A stretch of 18,566 nucleotides of DNA from an uncultured Prevotella sp. GTDB taxonomy: Bacteria > Bacteroidota > Bacteroidia > Bacteroidales > Bacteroidaceae. The notes below the pieces were generated by a model. That model made no database searches. It had not been told where the DNA came from and saw only the letters and a program-made list of their open reading frames with translations. The stretch lies in assembly GCA_900543155.1 (NCBI GenBank), contig UQQN01000045.1, positions 1 to 18,566 of the forward strand. The letters are read 5' to 3'. Numbering within the stretch: position 1 is the stretch's first letter; the number at the start of each line of letters is the position of its first letter. Position numbers and translations under genes: made by a program. Shown here piece by piece: positions 7,498 through 15,076 of this stretch.

Positions 7498-7528
7498 CAA
7501 AGGTACGGCAAACCACGCGGAAAACAAA
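7498..7528 (-). promoter_or_regulatory. Promoter of tonB
   Basis: On the minus strand TTTG (plus-strand CAAA at 7525-7528) is followed after 19 nt by TACCTTTG (7498-7505). This is a full match to the Bacteroidota sigma-ABfr form TTTG-N19-21-TAnnTTTG. Transcription should begin near 7491, just upstream of the GTG at 7478. Confidence 0.8.
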
Positions 7529-7695
7529 ATAAAATTTAGTTTTTTCCGTTTTTTAGTGAAGGTAAAAGTTTTTTGAAAACTCGACTTTAAAAATAGCTTG
7601 CCACTGCGAGCTAAAAACATATTTTTGAACATACAAGGCGCTACGTGGTAAAAAATAAGTAACTTCGCAGCCAAACAAATAACATCACATCCGCA

Positions 7696-8697
7696 ATGCA
7701 CACAAAGTTTACATTGCTGGCCCTTAGCTTATTGCCCTGGGCTACAGCATCTGCCCAAGAATATTCCTCGGCGTTTAACACGCTGAGACTTCCTGCATCG
7801 GTTCATGTGGCGGCATTGGGCGGACAAAATGTGTCGCTCATTGAGGATGCGCCAACCGCTGGATGGGCAAACCCTGCACTCTATGCCAACGCAGCCGACA
7901 AGAGTTTGGCGCTTAACTTTATGACTTATGCCGTGGGTAGCCAATGGATGGGAGCACACTTTACGAAAGCCTTTGGCGAACGACATACCTTAGCCGTAGG
8001 GGCACAATACATGAACTTTGGTTCGATGGACGAAACCGATGAAACAGGTACCACCACAGGCTCGATCAATGCAAAAGACTTTGTGATTGGGGCAGGATAT
8101 AGTTATCTGCTTTCTGACAGATGGTCGGGCGGTGCGAATGCTAAATTCTTGGTATCGAACTTAGCTGGATACTCGGCTATGGCGCTATCGGTAGACGTGG
8201 GATTAAATTATTATGACGAGGATAACGATCTTTCGGTTTCTACCTCGCTACAAAATGTGGGTACCCAAGTTAAGGCTTACGAAAACGGCATTCATACCCA
8301 TCTGCCCTTTGCCCTTTCAGTGGGTTTTACCAAAGGTATGGCACATCTGCCCGTGCGCTTTCACGTGACGATGACAGATGTGACCCGATGGAAGTCGAGC
8401 TACTACGTATTGCCCGAAAATAAAGATAACGAAGACAAACAGAAGGTGAGCTTTGGCAAAAAAGCACTCAACCACTTTATTGTGGGGGTTGACGTGTTGC
8501 CCACAGACTACCTTTATATTGCTGCAGCCTATAACTTTCGCCGTGCCTACGAGCTGAAGGCTTCGGGCTCGTCGCACCTTGCAGGCTTTTCGGTAGGTGC
8601 TGGGCTTAACATCAAGCGTTTTCAGTTTGGAATTTCATACGCCAAATATCATCAGGCAGGAAACTCTATTATGGCAAGTGCTGCCTATACTCTATAA
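7696..8697 (+). CDS. porQ: Type IX secretion system protein PorQ
   Basis: The 333-residue protein has a signal peptide (MHTKFTLLALSLLPWATASA, cleavage before Gln21). It continues EYSSAFNTLRLPASVHVAALGGQNVSLIEDAPTAGWANPAL, the typical opening of the PorV/PorQ group of FadL-like outer-membrane barrels. The remainder alternates barrel strands and turns (VGAQYMNFGSMDETDE, VIGAGYSYLLSDRWSGG, FSVGAGLNIKRFQFGISYAKYH) and ends in a short terminal strand, AAYTL. PorQ is a component associated with the type IX secretion system, which exports CTD-bearing cargo in Bacteroidota; whether this strain has a working system cannot be judged here. Its stop lies 57 nt before the Cmk fusion on the same strand. 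I recall porQ lying near cmk in other Bacteroidales. A weak -7-like TAACTTCG lies at 7660-7667. Confidence 0.85.
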   Translation: MHTKFTLLALSLLPWATASAQEYSSAFNTLRLPASVHVAALGGQNVSLIEDAPTAGWANPALYANAADKSLALNFMTYAVGSQWMGAHFTKAFGERHTLAVGAQYMNFGSMDETDETGTTTGSINAKDFVIGAGYSYLLSDRWSGGANAKFLVSNLAGYSAMALSVDVGLNYYDEDNDLSVSTSLQNVGTQVKAYENGIHTHLPFALSVGFTKGMAHLPVRFHVTMTDVTRWKSSYYVLPENKDNEDKQKVSFGKKALNHFIVGVDVLPTDYLYIAAAYNFRRAYELKASGSSHLAGFSVGAGLNIKRFQFGISYAKYHQAGNSIMASAAYTL

Positions 8698-8754
8698 TTT
8701 TTAAGAGGTATCCTTTTTAATGAGAGCAACCCTTAAACTTGAACAATATATTTT

Positions 8755-10398
8755 ATGAAAAAGATAATCGTGGCCATTGATGGACATTCGTCGTGCGGAA
8801 AAAGCACAATGGCTAAGGACCTTGCCCGCGAAGTGGGTTATATTTATGTAGACACGGGTGCCATGTATCGTGCCGTAACACTTTTTGCCTTGCAACACAA
8901 GCTTTTCAACGCTGATGGTAGTGTGAAGGCTGACGAATTAGAAGGCATGATGAAAGACGTGGTGGTGGACTTTAAACTCGACCCTGAAACAAAACTCCCC
9001 TTGGTGCACCTTAATGGTGAATGCGTAGAAAAGCAAATTCGCGGCATGGAGGTGAGTTCACACGTTAGCCCTATTGCCGCACTCCCCTTTGTGCGCCAAG
9101 CCATGACGGCACAACAACAGCGCATGGGACGCGACAAAGGCATCGTTATGGATGGTCGCGACATAGGCACTGTGGTTTTTCCGGATGCTGAACTTAAAAT
9201 TTTTGTTACTGCATCGGCTGAAGTGCGTGCCCAACGTCGCTACGATGAACTTAAAGCTAAAGGGCAAGAGGCAAGCTACGACGACATTCTTAAAAATGTG
9301 CAAGAACGCGACTACATCGACTCGCACCGCGAAGTAGCCCCCTTGCGTCAGGCAGACGATGCCCTTTTGCTCGATAACTCGAACCTTACTATTGCACAAC
9401 AAAAAGAATGGCTCATGATGCAGTTTGCACGTCACACCTCGTGGACTGTAGCCATTGAACATGCCCTTGAAGGTGTGCCTTATCCTGCACAACCCGAAGG
9501 ACTTTACGAACCTATTAGCTATGTGCTCTCAATGGGTGGAAAGCGTCTGCGCCCCACCCTATTGCTCACAGCTTATTCTTTATATAAAGATAATGCTGCC
9601 GAAGCAATGCCTGCAGCCATAGGACTTGAAACCTATCACAACCACACCTTGCTGCACGACGACCTGATGGACAATGCCGACATGCGACGTGGCATGCCTA
9701 CCGTGCACAAGAAGTGGAACGACAATACGGCAGTACTATCGGGCGACACTATGCTTATTATGGCTTTTCAGCATATCATGCAGTGCCCATGTAACCAACT
9801 GGCTGAAGTGCTCGACCTCTTTGCTCGCACAGCTCGCGAAATTTGTGAGGGACAGCAATATGACGTGAATTTTGAAACACGCACCGATGTGACTGAGGCT
9901 GAATACATCGAGATGATTCGCCTTAAAACGTCAGTGCTCTTGGCTTGTGCCACCAAAATGGGTGCTATGATAGCCGATGCCCCTGCTGCCGACTGTGAGG
10001 TGCTATATAAGTTTGCCGAACGCATTGGTCTTGCCTTCCAGTTGCAAGATGACTATCTGGATGTGTATGGCGATTCTGCCGTATTTGGTAAGAACATTGG
10101 CGGTGACATTCTTTGTGGCAAAAAAACTTTCTTGCTTATCAATGCCTTCCAACGTGCCGACGATGCACAAAAGGCACGTTTGCTGCAACTCTTGGCTGAC
10201 GGTAATATGCCTGCCGAACAAAAAATTGCCGAGGTTACTGCACTTTATAACCAACTCGACATCCCTACACTTACGCTCAATGCCATCAATCACTATTATG
10301 ACGAGGCACATAGCGAATTGCAAAAGCTCTCGCTCGCGCCTGCACAATGGCAACCATTGTGGGATTATGCTCAGTCGTTGCTCGGACGTAAAAAATAA
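8755..10398 (+). CDS. Cytidylate kinase / polyprenyl diphosphate synthase fusion
   Basis: One uninterrupted 547-codon frame encodes two enzymes. Residues 1 to about 222 are a complete (d)CMP kinase: P-loop GHSSCGKST (10-18), DTGAMYRAVT (33-42), MDGRDIGTVVFPDA (132-145), the Arg-rich lid RAQRRYDELKAKG (158-170), ERDYIDSHREVAPL (184-197) and DDALLLDNS (201-209). Residues from about 230 on are a trans-prenyl diphosphate synthase: PEGLYEPISYVLSMGGKRLRP (247-267), first Asp motif DDLMD with RRG (302-312), GDTML (330-334), EGQQYDV (365-371), KT (391-392) and second Asp motif QDDYLD (431-436). Neither half lacks a key motif. Cmk makes CDP/dCDP. The second half chains IPP, perhaps for a quinone side chain or undecaprenyl supply; product length is not inferable. 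ATG codons at 9415 and 9418, near the joint, could permit separate translation of the second half. The tatD-like gene follows at once. Confidence 0.93.
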   Translation: MKKIIVAIDGHSSCGKSTMAKDLAREVGYIYVDTGAMYRAVTLFALQHKLFNADGSVKADELEGMMKDVVVDFKLDPETKLPLVHLNGECVEKQIRGMEVSSHVSPIAALPFVRQAMTAQQQRMGRDKGIVMDGRDIGTVVFPDAELKIFVTASAEVRAQRRYDELKAKGQEASYDDILKNVQERDYIDSHREVAPLRQADDALLLDNSNLTIAQQKEWLMMQFARHTSWTVAIEHALEGVPYPAQPEGLYEPISYVLSMGGKRLRPTLLLTAYSLYKDNAAEAMPAAIGLETYHNHTLLHDDLMDNADMRRGMPTVHKKWNDNTAVLSGDTMLIMAFQHIMQCPCNQLAEVLDLFARTAREICEGQQYDVNFETRTDVTEAEYIEMIRLKTSVLLACATKMGAMIADAPAADCEVLYKFAERIGLAFQLQDDYLDVYGDSAVFGKNIGGDILCGKKTFLLINAFQRADDAQKARLLQLLADGNMPAEQKIAEVTALYNQLDIPTLTLNAINHYYDEAHSELQKLSLAPAQWQPLWDYAQSLLGRKK

Positions 10399-10409
10399 AT
10401 GTGCCACAC

Positions 10410-11192
10410 ATGCAGTTTATTGATACCCATACGCACATTTATAGCGAGGAATTTGACAATGACCGTGCAGAGGTGGTGGAGCGTGCCATAAAGGCTGGTG
10501 CGCAAATGTTGCTCTTGCCCAATATAGACGAGGCTTCGATTGATGCCATGATGCAACTTTGCCAACGCTATCCTACACGCTGTCGCCCCATGATGGGACT
10601 TCATCCCACTGAACTACCTGCTGACCCTGCCCCACTACTCTGTCGCATGGAACAGATGCTCAGCCAACCTAACCATCCTTTTGTGGCTGTGGGCGAGGTG
10701 GGCGTAGACCTATATTGGGACCAAACTCGACGCGACGAACAAATTGAGGTGTTTCGCCAACAAGCTCAATGGGCTGTGCACTATGGTTTACCTCTCATGG
10801 TTCACACACGCTCTGCCCATCGCGAATTGGTGGATACGCTCTTACCATTAAAGGACGAGCTTACGGGGGTGTTTCACTGTTTTGGTGGCACTGCCGAGGA
10901 GGCTGAAGAGTTGCTAAACACTTTTCCGGGATTTGTATTGGGCATTGGCGGTGTGTTGACTTTTAAAAAGTCGAAACTACCTGCTGTGCTTCATGCCACA
11001 GTGCCGCTTCATCGCATTGTGGTTGAGACGGATGCTCCCTATCTCACACCGCACCCTTATCGAGGTCAACGCAACGAGCCTTGCCACATTCCATTGGTTA
11101 TTGCCAAATTAGCCGAGATTTACGATTTGCCCATAGAGCAAGTGGAACAAACCTTGCTCGACACTACGCATCGCATTTTTCCTAAATTATAA
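10410..11192 (+). CDS. TatD-family metal-dependent hydrolase
   Basis: TatD-type proteins are TIM-barrel metal-dependent DNases/phosphoesterases of the amidohydrolase superfamily. From the ATG at 10410 the 260 residues start MQFIDTHTHIY with the first metal-binding HxH. They continue through PMMGLHPTE, AVGEVGVDLYWD (metal-bridging Glu), MVHTR (His), FHCFGG (His) and ETDAPYLTPHPYRGQRNEP (catalytic Asp). A GTG at 10401 in the same frame would add three residues (MPH), but the homologous start is at MQFIDTHTH. It begins 11 nt after the fusion gene's stop, so it is almost surely co-transcribed. I recall polyprenyl synthase followed by tatD as a common order in Bacteroides. The exact substrate is unknown, so I give no symbol. 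Confidence 0.95.
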   Translation: MQFIDTHTHIYSEEFDNDRAEVVERAIKAGAQMLLLPNIDEASIDAMMQLCQRYPTRCRPMMGLHPTELPADPAPLLCRMEQMLSQPNHPFVAVGEVGVDLYWDQTRRDEQIEVFRQQAQWAVHYGLPLMVHTRSAHRELVDTLLPLKDELTGVFHCFGGTAEEAEELLNTFPGFVLGIGGVLTFKKSKLPAVLHATVPLHRIVVETDAPYLTPHPYRGQRNEPCHIPLVIAKLAEIYDLPIEQVEQTLLDTTHRIFPKL

Positions 11193-11207
11193 GGAGTAGA
11201 ATTTATT

Positions 11208-11242
11208 TCCCAACTGAGTTTTTTCAGTTGGGATTTTTTTTC
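11208..11242 (+). terminator. Rho-independent terminator after the tatD-like gene
   Basis: CCCAACTGA (11209-11217) and TCAGTTGGG (11224-11232) form a perfect 9-bp stem with a 6-nt T-rich loop, closed further by T11208-A11233. Nine T follow at 11234-11242. It lies about 16 nt after the stop and closes the porQ-fusion-tatD run. Confidence 0.95.
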
Positions 11243-11355
11243 GGCTGATGTAAATACGCTTAAACTAACATCGCAAAGAGGATTTCAAGTCAATAAATGA
11301 GAGATTTTCTATAAAAAAAGCACTTTTTCTGCACTTTTTTTGATTTTATTTTTCG

Positions 11356-11467
11356 TTTGAATTGCGCTCATTTTGCACTAACTTTTTAGAATTTAGGCGG
11401 CATTTCGGCAATTCAAAATGAAAACTTTGGCTTTCATTTTGAATTGCGCTCAATTTGCACTAACTTT
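11356..11467 (+). repeat. Direct repeat pair with intervening palindrome at the lysS promoter
   Basis: A 30-bp unit occurs at 11356-11385 and 11438-11467, differing at one base (TCATTTT versus TCAATTT). It begins TTTGAATTGC. A perfect 16-bp inverted repeat, GCAATTCAAAATGAAA (11408-11423) and TTTCATTTTGAATTGC (11432-11447), with an 8-nt spacer, overlaps the start of the second copy. The TTTGAATTGC word thus occurs three times: plus, minus, plus. Confidence 0.9.
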
Positions 11468-11468
11468 G
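11438..11468 (+). promoter_or_regulatory. Promoter of lysS
   Basis: TTTG (11438-11441), 19 nt, then TAACTTTG (11461-11468) fit the Bacteroidota promoter exactly. The expected start near 11475 gives a leader of about 18 nt before the ATG at 11493. The earlier repeat copy has TTTG (11356-11359), 19 nt, then TAACTTTT (11379-11386), a one-base decay of the same promoter. The -33 box lies inside the right arm of the palindrome. Confidence 0.8.
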
Positions 11469-11492
11469 CACCAAATTCAAAAAAAATTAGCA

Positions 11493-13208
11493 ATGAACGT
11501 TTTAGAACTCAGCGAACAAGAAATACAGCGCCGTAATTCTCTTGAAGAATTGCGTAACTTGGGCATCAATCCCTATCCCGCAGCCGAATATAATGTAACG
11601 GCTTATAGCGATGATATTAAAGATAACTTCAACGAAGAAGAAAAACGTGAAGTGTGCATCGCAGGTCGTCTTATGGGACGTCGTGTGATGGGTAAAGCAA
11701 GTTTTGCCGAATTGATGGACTCTAAGGGACGTATACAGGTATATGTTACTCGCGATGACATCTGCCCAGGCGAAGACAAGACTTTCTATAACACCGTGTT
11801 TAAAAAATTGCTCGACTTGGGCGACTTTATCGGTGTAAAGGGTTTTGTGTTCCGCACTCAAACAGGCGAAATCTCTGTTCACGCACAAGAAATTGTTCTC
11901 CTTTCTAAGAGTTTGAAACCTCTGCCCGTAGTTAAGGAGAAAGATGGTGTGACCTACGATGCCTTTAACGATCCCGAACTTCGTTATCGCCAACGCTATG
12001 TTGACCTCTTGGTAAACCCTGGCGTAAAGGATATCTTTATGAAACGTACGCAGGTTATTAAGACCATGCGCGAATATTTTGACGAAGCAGGCTACACTGA
12101 GGTTGAAACACCTATTTTGCAACCTATTGCTGGTGGTGCAAGCGCTCGTCCGTTTATCACTCACCACAACTCTCTCGACGTAGACCTTTACTTGCGTATT
12201 GCCACTGAGCTCTACTTGAAGCGCCTTATCGTAGGTGGTTTTGAGGGTGTTTACGAAATTGGCAAGAACTTCCGTAACGAGGGTATGGACCGTAACCATA
12301 ATCCTGAGTTTACTTGTATGGAGCTCTACGTGCAATACAAGGATTATAACTGGATGATGTCATTCACTGAAAAACTCCTTGAACGCATCTGTGTAGCTGT
12401 TAATGGTAAGCCCGAAAGTGTAATCGATGGTAAGACTATTAGCTTTAAAGCTCCCTTCCGTCGCTTGCCCATTCTCGAAGCTATCAAAGAAAAAACTGGC
12501 TACGACCTCGATGGTAAGAGTGAAGACGAAATTCGCGAAATCTGCAAGAAACTCAACATGGAGATTGATGACACCATGGGTAAGGGTAAACTTATTGATG
12601 AGATTTTTGGCGAATTCTGCGAAGGCACTTACATCCAGCCTACATTCATCACTGACTACCCCATCGAAATGTCGCCGCTCACCAAGAAGCACCGCGATAA
12701 TCCTACACTCACCGAACGCTTTGAGTTAATGGTAAATGGTAAGGAGTTGGCTAACGCTTACTCTGAGCTTAACGACCCCATCGACCAGGAAGAACGTTTC
12801 CAAGATCAGCTCCGCCTCTCTGAAAAGGGTGACGACGAAGCTATGTTCATTGACCAAGACTTCCTCCGCGCTCTGCAATATGGTATGCCTCCTACTTCAG
12901 GTATTGGCATTGGCATCGACCGTTTGGTGATGTTGATGACTGGTCAGACTCAAATTCAGGAGGTTCTCTTCTTCCCGCAAATGCGTCCTGAAAAGAAGGC
13001 TCCACGCGATAAAGCCGACAAGTATGTAGCTGCAGGCATTGCCGAAGAACTTGTTCCTGTGCTCCAAAAGGTGGGTTACTACTTGGTTAGCGACCTCAAA
13101 GACGTAAAGGCTCAAAAGATTCAGCAGCAAATTGGCGAAGTTATCAAGAAGTTTAAGCTCGATATCGCCAAACCTAGCGTGCAGGATATTGAAGCCTGGA
13201 ACGTGTAA
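11493..13208 (+). CDS. lysS: Lysine--tRNA ligase, class II
   Basis: LysS charges tRNA-Lys with lysine. I start at ATG 11493 (MNVLELSEQEIQRRNSLEELRNLGINPYP), the usual LysS opening. The frame is open 25 codons further, but that stretch contains the promoter. The 571 residues show an N-terminal OB-fold anticodon domain, then the class II core. Motif 2 is FRNEGMDRNHNPEF (near 259) and motif 3 is GIGIGIDRLVML (near 470). The end goes about 75 residues beyond the core (QMRPEKKAPRDKADKYVAAGI ... VQDIEAWNV), longer than E. coli LysS at about 505; this extension is usual in Bacteroidota LysS as I recall. No T-box is seen. Codon use is more biased towards few codons than in neighbouring genes, as expected for high expression. 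Confidence 0.97.
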   Translation: MNVLELSEQEIQRRNSLEELRNLGINPYPAAEYNVTAYSDDIKDNFNEEEKREVCIAGRLMGRRVMGKASFAELMDSKGRIQVYVTRDDICPGEDKTFYNTVFKKLLDLGDFIGVKGFVFRTQTGEISVHAQEIVLLSKSLKPLPVVKEKDGVTYDAFNDPELRYRQRYVDLLVNPGVKDIFMKRTQVIKTMREYFDEAGYTEVETPILQPIAGGASARPFITHHNSLDVDLYLRIATELYLKRLIVGGFEGVYEIGKNFRNEGMDRNHNPEFTCMELYVQYKDYNWMMSFTEKLLERICVAVNGKPESVIDGKTISFKAPFRRLPILEAIKEKTGYDLDGKSEDEIREICKKLNMEIDDTMGKGKLIDEIFGEFCEGTYIQPTFITDYPIEMSPLTKKHRDNPTLTERFELMVNGKELANAYSELNDPIDQEERFQDQLRLSEKGDDEAMFIDQDFLRALQYGMPPTSGIGIGIDRLVMLMTGQTQIQEVLFFPQMRPEKKAPRDKADKYVAAGIAEELVPVLQKVGYYLVSDLKDVKAQKIQQQIGEVIKKFKLDIAKPSVQDIEAWNV

Positions 13209-13216
13209 TGACTGAG

Positions 13217-13357
13217 GCTAATGTGTGAATGTGTTGTGTTTGTGTGAATTTGCTAACAAACTATTAGTTAAAAGCAAACACATTACCACATAAACACATT
13301 AGCTTATCACTACTTTCGCATATTCGCTCATTAGCATATTCGCTCATTAGCATATTA
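13217..13357. repeat. Imperfect palindrome and 16-bp tandem repeat between lysS and gpsA
   Basis: GCTAATGTGT (13217-13226) pairs with ACACATTAGC (13294-13303), with further imperfect pairing inside (GTGTTTG/CAAACAC). This is followed by GCATATTCGCTCATTA twice in tandem (13318-13333, 13334-13349) plus a partial GCATATTA (13350-13357), ending just before the gpsA start. No T-run marks it as a terminator, and it contains no gene. Confidence 0.8.
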
Positions 13358-13362
13358 ACACC

Positions 13363-14358
13363 GTGTACGACTTAGGAAACATAGCTGTGATGGGCAGCGG
13401 CTCGTGGGCCACCGCCATAGCCAAGATGCTACTCGAAAAAGTGGAGCATCTGCATTGGTATATTCGAAGACAAGATGCCATCGACGACTTTGTACGCACT
13501 GAACACAACCCATCGTATCTCACAAGCGTACACTTTGACACCTCGCGCATTACTTTCTCTACAGACATCAACGAAATTGTGCGCAACTGTCGCACATTGG
13601 TGTTTGTAACACCTTCGCCTTACCTTAAAAACCACTTGAAAAAACTTAAGGTAAAGCTACACGATAAATTCATCATCACCGCTATCAAGGGTATTGTGCC
13701 CGACGAAAATTTGGTGTGCTCTGAATTTTTTCGACAAGTATACAATGTGCCTGATGAGAATTTAGGTGTGCTTGGCGGACCGAGTCATGCTGAAGAAGTA
13801 GCACTTGGACGTCTTACCTACCTCACTGTGGGATGCTCTGACAATGAAAAAGCACGTGCCTTTGCCGAGACTATGGCTTCGAGCTACGTTAAAACAAAAA
13901 CATCGTGCGACGTAATTGGCATTGAATATGCTTCTGTGCTGAAAAACGTGTATGCCATTGCTGCTGGTATTTGTAACGGCTTGAAATATGGCGATAACTT
14001 TCAGAGTGTGCTCATGTCGAACGCAGTGCAAGAAATGAACCGTTTCCTACAAGCTGTATATCCTATCGACCGCAGTGTGTATGACAGTGTGTATTTAGGC
14101 GACTTGCTTGTAACAGGTTATTCAAACTTCTCGCGCAACCGTGTGTTTGGCACCATGATTGGTAAAGGATATAGCGTTAAGTCTGCACAAATAGAAATGG
14201 AAATGATTGCCGAGGGTTATTATGGCACCAAATGTATGAAGGGCATTAACCGCTATTATCATGTAAATATGCCTATTCTTGATGCAGTCTATAACATTCT
14301 CTACGAACGCATTTCGCCCAGCATTGAAATTAAACTGCTTACCGATTCGTTCAGATAA
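13363..14358 (+). CDS. gpsA: Glycerol-3-phosphate dehydrogenase [NAD(P)+]
   Basis: GpsA reduces dihydroxyacetone phosphate to sn-glycerol 3-phosphate for phospholipid synthesis. The 331 residues begin at a GTG (MYDLGNIAVMGSGSWATA); the Rossmann GSGSWATA (11-18) starts only ten residues in, which fits the family, and no better ATG exists. Further motifs are VTPSPYL (82-88), ITAIKGI (105-111, Lys109), GVLGGPSHAEE (135-145), the active-site Lys in SVLKNVYAIAAGICNGLKYGDN (Lys194), GDLLVT (246-251) and SRNR (257-260). In Bacteroides I recall the order lysS-gpsA-pgi. Here lysS-gpsA is kept, but pgi does not follow; a hairpin element and the lrp gene come instead. Confidence 0.96.
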   Translation: MYDLGNIAVMGSGSWATAIAKMLLEKVEHLHWYIRRQDAIDDFVRTEHNPSYLTSVHFDTSRITFSTDINEIVRNCRTLVFVTPSPYLKNHLKKLKVKLHDKFIITAIKGIVPDENLVCSEFFRQVYNVPDENLGVLGGPSHAEEVALGRLTYLTVGCSDNEKARAFAETMASSYVKTKTSCDVIGIEYASVLKNVYAIAAGICNGLKYGDNFQSVLMSNAVQEMNRFLQAVYPIDRSVYDSVYLGDLLVTGYSNFSRNRVFGTMIGKGYSVKSAQIEMEMIAEGYYGTKCMKGINRYYHVNMPILDAVYNILYERISPSIEIKLLTDSFR

Positions 14359-14378
14359 ACTGCATACTACAAAAAAAC

Positions 14379-14434
14379 AAAAGCAACACGTTTTGATGTT
14401 CAACAAGGGACTTCAAAACGTGTTGCTTTTTTAT
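14379..14434. terminator. Hairpin element copy 1, bidirectional terminator
   Basis: Arms AAAAGCAACACGTTTTGA (14379-14396) and TCAAAACGTGTTGCTTTT (14413-14430) pair perfectly over 18 bp around a 16-nt loop. A T-run follows on the plus strand, and on the minus strand TTTT-G-TTTTTTT. It sits between convergent gpsA and lrp and can serve both. A near-identical copy lies at 16276-16330. Confidence 0.9.
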
Positions 14435-14445
14435 TACGAACGAGT

Positions 14446-14913
14446 TTATTCTTTAATGGGCACCTGCGTAGTAGATTTCACATTGCCAATAACAAAAACA
14501 CTATTCAGACTTCCCAAACAATGCATTTTACCTAAAGTGTTCAACATAAAATCTTGATAAGCTTCCATATCGCGAGTATGCACCTTGATGAGGAAGTCAA
14601 AATCACCACTCGTATTATAGCAATCTGTTATTTCCTCAATATCCTGTACGGCATCCATAAACTCCTTGATGTAATCGTGCGTATGTTGTTTAAGCCGAAT
14701 ATTACACCAAATAATAATATTGTTACCCACCTTACGCGAATCTACTAAAGCTACATACTTCTTTATGTATCCCTCACGCTCCAAACGTTTTTGACGATCA
14801 AAGGTTGGCGAAGAGGAAAGATGCACCTTATCTGCCAACTCCTTAGTGGTTAACTTTGCATTTTCTTGTAAAGCTCTAAGTATCGCCTTGTCTGTTTTAT
14901 CTAAACCTTCCAT
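14446..14913 (-). CDS. Lrp/AsnC-family transcriptional regulator
   Basis: The 155 residues start MEGLDKTDKAILRALQENAKLTTKELADKVHLSSSPTFDRQKRLEREGYIKKYVALVD, the N-terminal winged helix-turn-helix of Lrp/AsnC proteins (about 4-60). The C-terminal ligand-binding/oligomerisation (RAM) domain is about 65-145, including ITDCYNTSGDFDFLIKVHTRDMEAYQDF. Such proteins sense amino acids and usually act as dimers to octamers or larger. It is divergent from the methionine synthase-like gene, with back-to-back promoters in a 163-bp gap, so it may regulate that gene and itself; this is inference. The local name of the ortholog is unknown to me. Confidence 0.95.
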   Translation of the reverse strand: MEGLDKTDKAILRALQENAKLTTKELADKVHLSSSPTFDRQKRLEREGYIKKYVALVDSRKVGNNIIIWCNIRLKQHTHDYIKEFMDAVQDIEEITDCYNTSGDFDFLIKVHTRDMEAYQDFMLNTLGKMHCLGSLNSVFVIGNVKSTTQVPIKE

Positions 14914-14968
14914 TCCGAATATATTTAATTATAAAGGATAATATTCTGTATTTTAAGTTTTATCTGTG

Positions 14969-15000
14969 CAAATATAGCATATTTTCCCGTATTACGCAAC
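14969..15000 (-). promoter_or_regulatory. Promoter of the lrp-family gene
   Basis: Minus strand GTTG (plus CAAC 14997-15000), 20 nt, then TATATTTG (plus CAAATATA 14969-14976). The -7 box is perfect; the -33 box has one mismatch. The leader would be about 45-50 nt. Confidence 0.6.
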
Positions 15001-15003
15001 ACT

Positions 15004-15035
15004 ATTGTTCTGCAATAGGAAATACCATAACTTTG
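15004..15035 (+). promoter_or_regulatory. Promoter of the methionine synthase-like gene
   Basis: ATTG (15004-15007), 20 nt, then TAACTTTG (15028-15035). Its -33 box is only 3 nt from that of the divergent lrp promoter. Between and across them lies AACACTATTGTT (14998-15009), a short palindrome that a regulator could bind. The leader to ATG 15077 would be about 35 nt, too short for a SAM riboswitch. Confidence 0.65.
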
Positions 15036-15076
15036 CATCCGTAAAACTTTTAATAAACAACAAACACAAAAAGAAT

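Larger units (their letters stand above)
11243..11492 (+). other. Intergenic region upstream of lysS
   Basis: No gene is seen. The first half is AT-rich with two GCACTTTTT words near 11320-11340. The second half carries a 30-bp direct repeat and a 16-bp palindrome at the lysS promoter, described separately. Confidence 0.8.

Noticed and set aside
7492..7701. Short minus-strand frame upstream of tonB
   Set aside because: It covers the tonB promoter and has no domain or signal features.
11243..11492. T-box or lysine riboswitch upstream of lysS
   Set aside because: The expected transcript leader is only about 18 nt and no T-box or L-box motif is seen; such elements are also rare in Bacteroidota.
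11502..12335. Long open frame on the minus strand inside lysS
   Set aside because: It is the antisense of a strongly codon-biased gene, has no recognisable domain, and lysS motifs on the plus strand are complete.
15005..15076. 24-residue upstream extension of the methionine synthase-like protein
   Set aside because: It overlaps the promoter boxes at 15004-15035 and has no similarity to the family's start.
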